From an uncultured Myxococcales bacterium (lineage in GTDB: Bacteria > Myxococcota_A > Bradymonadia > UBA7976 > UBA1532): a stretch of 51,986 nucleotides of DNA. This document shows positions 26,598-33,428 of this stretch, piece after piece (position 1 is the first letter of the stretch; every line of letters starts with the position of its first letter). Location: the NCBI GenBank assembly GCA_903847385.1, contig CAINDO010000450.1, positions 1 to 51,986 on the forward strand. The letters run 5' to 3'. Position numbers and translations under genes: made by a program. Below the pieces are notes generated by a model. It had not been told where the DNA came from. It ran no database searches and worked only from the letters and a program-made list of their open reading frames with translations.

Positions 26598-27422
26598 ATG
26601 GTCGCGCCGGCCCTGCGGGTCGCCGTGGTCGGGCACGTGGAGTGGGTCACGTTTTTGCCCATCGACCACGCGCTGACGCCGGGGGTCATCGCCCACGCAC
26701 ACGGCGGCTGGGACGAGGCCGCGGGCGGGGGCGGCGTGGCGGCGGCGGAGCTCGCGCGCCTCGCCGGGCGCTCGACGCTCTTCACGACGCTGGGCGCGGA
26801 CGGAAGCGGTCGGGCCGCGGCCGCGCAGTTGGCCGACCTGGACGTGGACGCGCGGGCGGACGCCACCCCCGAGCAGGCCCGCGCGATCACGATGATCGAT
26901 CCGTCGGGCGAGCGGACGATCGTCGTCGTCGGGGCGGCGGCCGGCCCGCAAACCCTCGACCCCGACGTGCTGGCCGGCTTCGACGCCGTGTACTTCTGCA
27001 AGGGCGACGCGGCCGCGCTCCGGGCGGCCCGCCGGGCGCGGGTGCTCGTGGCCACCGCCCGCATCCTGCCCGTGCTCTGCGCGGCCGGCGTCGAGCTGGA
27101 CGCCCTGGTGCACAGCGCCCGGGACGCCGGCGAACGGTACGCCGATGGCGACCTGGAGCCCGCGCCCCGCCTGGTCTGCACGACGGACGGCGCCGCCGGC
27201 GGCGTCTTCCGGTGCCTCGACGGCCGCACGGGCCGGTGGGCGCCCGCGCCCTTGCCTCCGGGCCGGGGCGACGCCTACGGGGCCGGCGACAGCTTCGCCG
27301 CGGGCCTGACCTTCGCCCTCGCCGCCGGACTCGACGCCTTGGAGGCCTGCGCCGTGGCCGCGCGGAGCGGCGCCGCGGCCAACGCGCGTCGTGGCGCGCA
27401 CGGCCGCTTCGCCCCGGCCTGA
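26598..27422 (+). CDS. PfkB family sugar/nucleoside kinase
   Basis: 274 aa, near the lower size limit for the ribokinase/PfkB family. It has GGGGVAAAELARLAG near residues 43-57 (sugar-binding signature) and the anion-hole/catalytic motif GRGDAYGAGDSFAAGL near the C-terminus, where the Asp of GAGD is the base. The substrate cannot be told. It follows the response regulator by three bases, so it is probably in the same transcript, although a functional link is not obvious. Confidence 0.85.
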   Translation: MVAPALRVAVVGHVEWVTFLPIDHALTPGVIAHAHGGWDEAAGGGGVAAAELARLAGRSTLFTTLGADGSGRAAAAQLADLDVDARADATPEQARAITMIDPSGERTIVVVGAAAGPQTLDPDVLAGFDAVYFCKGDAAALRAARRARVLVATARILPVLCAAGVELDALVHSARDAGERYADGDLEPAPRLVCTTDGAAGGVFRCLDGRTGRWAPAPLPPGRGDAYGAGDSFAAGLTFALAAGLDALEACAVAARSGAAANARRGAHGRFAPA

Positions 27423-27501
27423 CGCGCCCGCCGCCTCCTGGTTGCGCGGGTCTCGGGGTCGGCGTAGAAGACGCTCTCGAATCGTCCCCATCGGAGGCTG
27501 C

Positions 27502-28476
27502 ATGAGCATTGGTCTGATCATCACGCTGGCCGGACTCGGAGTCGCCGGCTTCTCCTCGTTACTCGGCGTCTGGCTCGAGCGCGACGACGACAAACCCAAG
27601 AAGATCGCGGTCGCCCTGTCGACGCTGATCGTCCTGGCGACCGGCGTCGGCATGGTGCAGGCCATGATGGACGAGCAGGACAAGGAGAAGATGGAGGGCG
27701 ACCTCGCCCGCATGCTCCAGACGCTCGACAAGATCGCGTCGTCGTCGGACATCGCCATCCCGGAGCTGGACGCGCTCGTGAAGTCCGAGCTCAGCGCCCA
27801 GAGCCGCAACAACCCGGACGTCGTCAAGAAGATGGCGCAGCGCGTGGCGGACGAGGGCGGCGATCCCAACGCCATGCTGGGCAATTACCTGTCCGCTTCC
27901 GAGGTCCAGTCGCTGGGCCGCAAGGGCGAGCTGAAGGTCAAGCCGCCCGCGGTGGCGGTGGTGGCCGTGGGCAAGGACGCGGAGAAGCCCCGCGACCGCG
28001 TGCGCCCGACCCTGGCGGACGTCGCCTCCGGCAAGGCGCCTCCGCCCTCGAAGGCCGCGCCCCCGACGGCGGCCCCCACGGAGCCCCCGGCCCCGCCCAC
28101 GCTCGCCGCCGCCCCGCCGACGGAGGCCCCCACGGCCGCCCCGCCGCCGATGGTCGCCGCGGTGCGCAAGGCGCCCCCGGCCCTGAAGTCCATCGCACCG
28201 CCGGTCCCGAAGCCCGCCGCCGCCGCGTTCTCCAACTTCAAGGCGCCGCCCACCACGCCCGCCGCGGCCGCCGGCGCCGCGCAGGACAAGGCGAAGGCCG
28301 AGGCCGAGGCCAAGAAGAAGGCCGCCGAGGACGCCGCGAAGGCCAAAGAGGCCGAGGCCAAGAAGAAGGCCGAGGACGCCAAGAAGAAGGCCGAGGAAGA
28401 GAAGAAGAAGGCCGAGGCCGCGGCCAAGAAGAAGATCGAGGACGCCAAGAAGAAGATCCCCAAGGCGCCCTGGTGA
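27502..28476 (+). CDS. TolA-like membrane protein with Ala/Lys coiled tail
   Basis: 324 aa. The ATG is preceded by CGGAGG. Two hydrophobic segments lie near the N-terminus (3-25 and 34-52). A helical region (~55-145) and a Pro/Ala-rich stretch (~165-270) follow, then a highly charged AEAKKK-type repeat helix (~270-320) that resembles the middle of TolA. It is likely an inner-membrane protein with a long periplasmic or cytoplasmic arm. No known family recognised; convergent with the lectin-like gene. Confidence 0.6.
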   Translation: MSIGLIITLAGLGVAGFSSLLGVWLERDDDKPKKIAVALSTLIVLATGVGMVQAMMDEQDKEKMEGDLARMLQTLDKIASSSDIAIPELDALVKSELSAQSRNNPDVVKKMAQRVADEGGDPNAMLGNYLSASEVQSLGRKGELKVKPPAVAVVAVGKDAEKPRDRVRPTLADVASGKAPPPSKAAPPTAAPTEPPAPPTLAAAPPTEAPTAAPPPMVAAVRKAPPALKSIAPPVPKPAAAAFSNFKAPPTTPAAAAGAAQDKAKAEAEAKKKAAEDAAKAKEAEAKKKAEDAKKKAEEEKKKAEAAAKKKIEDAKKKIPKAPW

Positions 28477-28488
28477 GTGGCCCCGGGC

Positions 28489-29340
28489 TCAGCCCTCGCT
28501 GAGCTCGCACAGGAACGGCCGGGTGCTGTCGCACTCGCGGTCGTCCCACTCCGCGGCCCGGTTCGGGTCGGTCATGATGATCCCGCAGTCCTCCCCGCCG
28601 TTCCCCCCGTTGTTCGGCTCCCCCTGATCCCAGTGCGAATAGAGCAGCGGTTGGCCGTCGAGCCAGACCCACTGGCCCTCGGCCACGTGGTCGTTCAGGC
28701 CGATCCACGCGCCGCCGAGGCCCCGGCGCTGCAGTTCGCCGAAGAGGAACGCGTCCTCGCCGGCGTCGTTCGCCACGGCGAGGTCGTAACCGACGCTGTG
28801 GCAGATGTTCCGCGCGGCGAACCAGCCCATCGGGTTGACGCAGATCAAGTAGGGGAGGCCGCCGTAGAGGGCGACTTCGCAGGGGCAGCCGGCGGCGTCG
28901 TCGATGGCGCCGTCGCAGTCGTCGTCCAGGCCGTTGCAGGTCTCCGCGGCGGCGACGCACTGGGGCGCCGGGGCGGAGCCGGGGGCCGAGCCGGGCGCGC
29001 CCGGGGGCTCGGTGGCCGGCGCGGGTGCAGCGGGGTCGACGGGCGCGCCAGGGGCGTCGGGGTCGGCGGGCGCGCCGCCGGCGCCTTCGAACACCACTGG
29101 GGACTCGGGACCCGGGGCGCTGGCGTCCGGCGACCCCACCTCGGCGTCCGGCGTGTCGCCGTTCGAGGGCAGCCACTGGTCGGGTCCGCCGGGGGGGCTG
29201 GCCTGGGCCGACAGGAGCGGCATGTCCCCGTCGGGCGCGTCGTCGGCCACGGTGCCGGCGGCGCAGGCGGCCAAGTGCAGGCAGAGGCCGAGCAGGGCGG
29301 CGTGGCGGACGTGGCGGCGGGTTTCGGGGCGTGCTCTCAT
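28489..29340 (-). CDS. Lipoprotein with MopE-like motif and C-type lectin domain
   Basis: 283 aa. A lipoprotein signal (LLGLCLHLAAC) is followed by an Ala/Pro/Gly/Asp-rich linker and a CNGLDDDCDGAIDD motif, as in MopE-type metal-binding repeats. A C-type lectin domain fills the last ~120 residues: WIGLND, WVWLDGQPLLYSHW, the EPN sugar-type motif in GEPNNGG, then WDD and a terminal CEL. The EPN motif is linked to mannose-type ligands in animal lectins. It probably sits on the outer surface and binds glycans. The ATG at 29340 is chosen because it opens the signal peptide; the open frame upstream is not supported. Confidence 0.8.
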   Translation of the reverse strand: MRARPETRRHVRHAALLGLCLHLAACAAGTVADDAPDGDMPLLSAQASPPGGPDQWLPSNGDTPDAEVGSPDASAPGPESPVVFEGAGGAPADPDAPGAPVDPAAPAPATEPPGAPGSAPGSAPAPQCVAAAETCNGLDDDCDGAIDDAAGCPCEVALYGGLPYLICVNPMGWFAARNICHSVGYDLAVANDAGEDAFLFGELQRRGLGGAWIGLNDHVAEGQWVWLDGQPLLYSHWDQGEPNNGGNGGEDCGIIMTDPNRAAEWDDRECDSTRPFLCELSEG

Positions 29341-29391
29341 GTCGGTCGAGCATTCTGCAACGCACGTGCCATCCGACGAAAGAATCGTGCC

Positions 29392-29643
29392 ATGACCACC
29401 CGCCTCCACGCCGCGTCGCTGCTGGCCGCCTTCGGGCTGACGGCCTGCGGCTCGCCCTATGGCGCCCGCCCCGAGTGCCGGCCCGCCTACGACGCCTGCG
29501 TGAACAACTGTGCGGACGCCTGCGAGCAGGGGGCCGCCCATGCGGACAGCACGGGCGCCGGCGACATGACCAACACCTGGGACGGCCGCTGCGGCGAGTG
29601 CATCGAGCGCTGCAAACACCTGCTGGAGAACTGCGGCCGCTGA
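29392..29643 (+). CDS. Small Cys-rich lipoprotein
   Basis: 83 aa with signal LLAAFGLTAC and eight further Cys in a CX3C-type spacing (YDACVNNCADACEQ; CGECIERCKHLLENC). This is suggestive of a small helical disulfide-bonded hairpin. It is divergent from the lectin lipoprotein with ~50 bases between starts. No family recognised. Confidence 0.7.
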   Translation: MTTRLHAASLLAAFGLTACGSPYGARPECRPAYDACVNNCADACEQGAAHADSTGAGDMTNTWDGRCGECIERCKHLLENCGR

Positions 29644-29656
29644 CCGGCGCGCGGGT

Positions 29657-30850
29657 TCAGCCCAGGGCGATCAGGAGGTCTTCGGGCACGCGATCCCCGT
29701 GGACGAAGGCCCGCAGCAGGACCTTCAGGGGTCGCTCGTCCGGCGGCAGCCCGGCGGCCTCGCGGGCCTCGCGCCACAGGCGCCGCTCGGCGCCGGTCAT
29801 GCGGCCGTCGATGATGGCCGCCACGCCGAGCACCCGCAACACCAACCCCTGCTCCGGGGCCGGCAGCGCGCGCAGGCGGGAGAGGAAACCCGCCGTATCG
29901 TCGAGGCCCTCGGGGGGCGGCGCGCCCGGGGCCGCGGTCGAACCCACGGCGTCGCGCACGGCGTCCAGCACGGCCAGCAGGTTGGGGTGGGCGTCGACCG
30001 TGCGCACGATGGTCGCCGCCACGCCGCGCAGCACCACGTCCCGCTGCGCCGGGGTCGGCGTGCCCGCGGCGCGGAACACCGAGCCGACCATCTCGCGCGC
30101 CGCCGAGGCGCCCATCGCGCGGATGCGCGCTTCGCGGAGGATGAACCAGCACACCAGGCCGTTCCACGCCGCCGTGACCGGCACGGCCACGAAGGGGAGC
30201 AGCCAGGTGCGCAGCATGGTGCGGCCCAACATGCGGCGCACCAGTGCCTTCACCACGAAGTTCGTGACGCTCACCTTGAGCTTGTAGAAGAGCGAGGCGA
30301 GCACCAGCCGGGCCCGCGAGGCCTCGCGCCGCGGGTCGATGCCGTGGACGGGGTCCGGCGGGTTGGGCAACTCCAGGGCCGCCCTCGCCATGGACGCCGC
30401 GACCGCATGGCCGGCGTCCCCGTGGGGGAAGAGGTCGAGCCCGGCGGCCGTCGCCAGGCCGTGCACCGCGCGCAGGCCGTCCCAGTACAGGTAGAGGATC
30501 TCCACCACCGAGGCGAGCGCCGTGGCGCCCCCGACCACACCCCAGAACACCCAGGGATCGGCGGCGGTGTCCGGATGGGGCGGCGTGACCCAGATCTCGG
30601 CCGCGGCGCTGACGATGCTCGACACGGAACCTGCGGCGGCGGCGCGGGCGATGGCGGCCCGCTGGATCCGCCGCAGCGAGGCCCGCTCCTCGGTGTTGAG
30701 CTCGTGGACCGGATCCGTGGCCGCGCGTTGGCGGGCGGCCCGCGAGAGCGCGCGGAAGTACCAGATGCCCATGCGTTCGAGGAGCGGTGGGCGCGCCTGG
30801 GGGACCGGACCGGCGGTGGGGGGCGACGGGCGCATGAAACGCTTCTGCAT
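29657..30850 (-). CDS. Membrane protein with TerB-like C-terminus, unknown
   Basis: 397 aa from the ATG at 30850. An in-frame TTG at 30925 would add 25 residues, but its AGGAGG abuts the codon with no spacing. Hydrophobic segments lie at about residues 70-130 and 215-245. The last ~120 residues are helical with an acidic motif (AAIIDGRMTGAERRLWREA) like the TerB/tellurite-resistance fold. I am not sure of the family; it recalls Leptospira- and Myxococcota-type uncharacterised membrane proteins. Confidence 0.55.
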   Translation of the reverse strand: MQKRFMRPSPPTAGPVPQARPPLLERMGIWYFRALSRAARQRAATDPVHELNTEERASLRRIQRAAIARAAAAGSVSSIVSAAAEIWVTPPHPDTAADPWVFWGVVGGATALASVVEILYLYWDGLRAVHGLATAAGLDLFPHGDAGHAVAASMARAALELPNPPDPVHGIDPRREASRARLVLASLFYKLKVSVTNFVVKALVRRMLGRTMLRTWLLPFVAVPVTAAWNGLVCWFILREARIRAMGASAAREMVGSVFRAAGTPTPAQRDVVLRGVAATIVRTVDAHPNLLAVLDAVRDAVGSTAAPGAPPPEGLDDTAGFLSRLRALPAPEQGLVLRVLGVAAIIDGRMTGAERRLWREAREAAGLPPDERPLKVLLRAFVHGDRVPEDLLIALG

Positions 30851-30918
30851 GGCATGGACGGACGCGCGCTGCAACCGGTCCCGCGGTTTCGGAACGTTGA
30901 ACAGAATTTCACGCGAGC

Positions 30919-30947
30919 TTGACAACCTCCTGAGCCTCGCATAGAAG
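30919..30947 (+). promoter_or_regulatory. Predicted sigma-70 promoter for the TRL-like gene
   Basis: TTGACA (30919-30924), an exact 17-base spacer and TAGAAG (30942-30947) give one of the best promoter matches in the window. The transcript would start ~50 bases ahead of the ATG at 31006. Confidence 0.65.
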
Positions 30948-31005
30948 GCAGCGCTGAGGTGCGTGGGGTCTCACGCGCCCGAGACGAAACTCACAGGAGC
31001 GTTGA

Positions 31006-31323
31006 ATGAAGATTCTCTCTGCTGTCCTCTTGGCCTCCATCGCGCTGACCGGCTGTGGCGGGGCGATCTCCGGCAAGTCCGCGGGCGCCGGCTCGATCTA
31101 CTCGAACGTGAAGTTCAACGAGCAGATCTCCGACAACACGGTCGGCTCCAAGGCCGGTGAGGCCTGCGCCTCCAGCATCCTCAGCATCATCGCCACGGGC
31201 GATGCCTCGGCCGCCGCTGCGGCCAAGGCCGGCGGCGTCACCAAGATCGCCACCATGGACGGCACGGCCATGAGCATCCTCGGCCTGTACAGCAAGTACT
31301 GCTCGTACGTCACGGGCGAGTGA
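31006..31323 (+). CDS. TRL-like family lipoprotein
   Basis: 105 aa with a lipoprotein signal (LLASIALTGC). The mature part matches the TRL-like family pattern: a short N-terminal beta strand (GSIYSNVKF), a GSKAGEACASSILSIIATGDAS segment with a conserved Cys, and an IATMDGTAMSILGLYSKYC end. The family's role is unknown. It has its own strong promoter, an AGGAG site and an intrinsic terminator, so it is expressed as a single gene, possibly at a high level. Confidence 0.8.
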   Translation: MKILSAVLLASIALTGCGGAISGKSAGAGSIYSNVKFNEQISDNTVGSKAGEACASSILSIIATGDASAAAAAKAGGVTKIATMDGTAMSILGLYSKYCSYVTGE

Positions 31324-31336
31324 TCTCACTCGGATG

Positions 31337-31374
31337 AAGCCGCGGTGCCCCTCGGGGTATCGCGGCTTTTTCTT
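31337..31374 (+). terminator. Rho-independent terminator
   Basis: An 8-bp outer stem (AAGCCGCG at 31337-31344 with CGCGGCTT at 31361-31368) encloses an inner CCCC-tc-GGGG stem and runs into TTTTTCTTT. It is the clearest intrinsic terminator in the window and shows that the ATG at 31334 cannot be the start of the next gene. Confidence 0.9.
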
Positions 31375-31384
31375 TGGTTCTACC

Positions 31385-32233
31385 GTGAACAAACGCACCC
31401 TCCTGACGCTGGCCTTCGTGGCCGTAGCGACCTGCCCGGCCGCCGCAGAGACACCCTCCGGGGACGCCCCCGACGCGGTCGAGCTCAGCAGCGGTGCGTT
31501 CTTCCGCGGCCTCGTGCTCGAGGTGGAGCCCGGTGACCATCTGGTCATCCGCCTCCCGAGCGGTGAGGAGCGGCGCCTGCCCTGGGGCCTCTTGAAGAGC
31601 GCCACCCGGGGCGGCAACCCGATTGCCCTCGCGGCCGCGGGCCCTGCGCCTGCGTCCGTGGCCCCGTCCGCCCCGGCCAGTGCTGCGCCCCCGTCCGCCG
31701 CCGCCGGGCCCGCCAGCCTGTCCCCCGCGGACGAGGCGGTCATCCCCGGCAGCCGCGCGATCCTGGTGGCGATCCCGGGGCCGCGCATCAAGCTGGACGT
31801 GGACGCCAGCATGGACGGTCAGCTCCAGCGGCTGATCGGCGCCATCCCCAAGGACGAGGTGGTGGGCTACAACACCATCTGCAACCTGCCCTGCGTGGTG
31901 AACCTGCCGGCCGACGACCCGCAGCCCTACCGCATCGGCAGCCCCATGGCCGAGTCCACGGAGTGGTTCAAGCTGCCCCCACAGAGCGCGCGCGTGCGCG
32001 TGGACCTGGCTCAGCGGACCTGGGCGCTCTGGGCGCCGGCGTTCCTGGTGGGCGCAAGCGGCACGGCCCTGGCCGGCGGCATCACGTGGCTGGCCCAGGG
32101 GGCCGAGACGGATCGCGCGCCCGGCACCGGCGTGACCACCCTGGGCATCATCTCCGGCGCGTGCCTGATCACGGCGGGCATCTTCGCCCTGGTGGTGCCC
32201 GAAACCACGATGTCCATCGAGCCCTTGCCATGA
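31385..32233 (+). CDS. Envelope protein with two C-terminal TM helices, unknown
   Basis: 282 aa, GTG start; a signal peptide (TLLTLAFVAVATCPAAA) begins just after. Residues ~25-70 form a small beta domain, followed by an Ala/Pro linker, a region with two nearby Cys (NTICNLPCVVNLP, a PEGA-like beta domain) and two transmembrane helices near the C-terminus. It is the first gene of a three-gene coupled set (ATGA, then GTGA). Confidence 0.6.
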   Translation: MNKRTLLTLAFVAVATCPAAAETPSGDAPDAVELSSGAFFRGLVLEVEPGDHLVIRLPSGEERRLPWGLLKSATRGGNPIALAAAGPAPASVAPSAPASAAPPSAAAGPASLSPADEAVIPGSRAILVAIPGPRIKLDVDASMDGQLQRLIGAIPKDEVVGYNTICNLPCVVNLPADDPQPYRIGSPMAESTEWFKLPPQSARVRVDLAQRTWALWAPAFLVGASGTALAGGITWLAQGAETDRAPGTGVTTLGIISGACLITAGIFALVVPETTMSIEPLP

Positions 32234-32427
32234 CGACGCCCAGCGTGCTGGCCCTTGCCCTCGCGACCGCGCTCTGCGGCTGCCTGAGCATCCCGGAGAA
32301 CATCCGGGCGGAGCTCCAGGCCCAGCCGACGGCGCAGAACCACTTCGACCCGACGGGCAAGGCCGCGGCCCCCGCGCCCGCCAGCGCCGCCCCGACCAGC
32401 GCGCCCGCCGCCCCGGTGGCCCCGTGA
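32230..32427 (+). CDS. Small lipoprotein
   Basis: 65 aa. A signal with two close Cys (LALATALCGC) is followed by a short helical stretch and an Ala/Pro-rich tail that ends without folded structure. It starts in the ATGA at the end of the gene before and ends in the GTGA at the start of the gene after, so translation of the three is coupled. Role unknown. Confidence 0.65.
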   Translation: MTTPSVLALALATALCGCLSIPENIRAELQAQPTAQNHFDPTGKAAAPAPASAAPTSAPAAPVAP

Positions 32428-33422
32428 GGCGTGTGCTCCGGGCGCTCGCTCTCCTCGGCGCGGGTGCGCTCTCGGCCGCCTGCGGCGGTGCCGTGGCGCC
32501 CACGTTCCGCTCGCAGGTGCTCTTCGCCGAGGACCCCCCGGCCGGTGTGACGCCCTACCTGGGCCTGCCGCTGCAGACGGGCCAGATCCTGCTCTCGGAG
32601 TCGCCGGGGCCCTACACGCTGCTCTTCGTGCTCTCGCAGAAGGACTACCGCCCCCTGACCCACGCCGCGATCATCGTGGTGGACGAGGTCACCGGCGAGC
32701 CCTGGGTCTACGAGATGGCCGCCGAGTTCAAGCCCGTGTTCGCCAGCACCATGCAGGAGGCCCTGGAGGAGGGCGGCATGCGGCGCACGCCGTTCTTCGA
32801 CTTCGTCGCCCAGAACGTGCACGCCGAGGTGGTCGACCCGAACACGACCTTCGACCGCAAGGCGTTGGGGCGCAAGGTCATCGAGATGTACGAGGCCCGC
32901 GTGGCCTTCGACCCGCGCTGGGACTTCTCGGACCGCAACGCGCTCTACTGCACCGAGTTCGTCGGCGTGGTGTACGAGTCGTTCGGCATCCCGATGCCCG
33001 CGCTGGTGCAGTCCAACCCGAACCCCTCGATCCAGGCGTTCCTGGAGTGGTTCGGCGTGAAGGCCCCCACGGGTGGCCTGCCGGGCGGCGCCTTCGCGGA
33101 GAACACGCGCACCGTGGCCGTGTTCAGCACCTGGGGCAACCGGGCGGCGGCGATGGCCCACTTCGAGGCCAAGCGCGAGCTGCACCGCCGCTTCACGATG
33201 GACCAGCGCCTGGGCAACCTGCTGGCGCTGGACGGCATGGAGATGGTCATCCGCCCCCCGGTGGAGGCCTTCCTGCAGCGCGCGCCGGGCCTGTACCCGG
33301 GCAAACACACGCCGGACGTGCCGCCCCCCGTCGAGGAGGTCCGCGCCCGGGTGCGGGCCCTGGCGGACGAGGTCCTGGGGCCGTTTCCGGACGCAGCGCC
33401 GGCCGCCCAGACCGCCCCCTGA
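32424..33422 (+). CDS. Lipoprotein with permuted papain-like (YiiX/NlpC-type) fold
   Basis: 332 aa, GTG start overlapping the upstream stop. A lipoprotein signal (GALSAAC) is followed by a domain with the circularly permuted NlpC/P60 layout: the His motif comes first (LTHAAIIVVD, ~residue 73), and the Cys motif later (ALYCTEFVGVVYESFG, ~residue 175). YiiX/YaeF-type proteins are thought to be peptidases, amidases or acyl hydrolases at the envelope. The C-terminal Pro-rich tail is likely flexible. It closes the three-gene coupled set. Confidence 0.75.
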   Translation: MRRVLRALALLGAGALSAACGGAVAPTFRSQVLFAEDPPAGVTPYLGLPLQTGQILLSESPGPYTLLFVLSQKDYRPLTHAAIIVVDEVTGEPWVYEMAAEFKPVFASTMQEALEEGGMRRTPFFDFVAQNVHAEVVDPNTTFDRKALGRKVIEMYEARVAFDPRWDFSDRNALYCTEFVGVVYESFGIPMPALVQSNPNPSIQAFLEWFGVKAPTGGLPGGAFAENTRTVAVFSTWGNRAAAMAHFEAKRELHRRFTMDQRLGNLLALDGMEMVIRPPVEAFLQRAPGLYPGKHTPDVPPPVEEVRARVRALADEVLGPFPDAAPAAQTAP

Positions 33423-33428
33423 ACGGGC

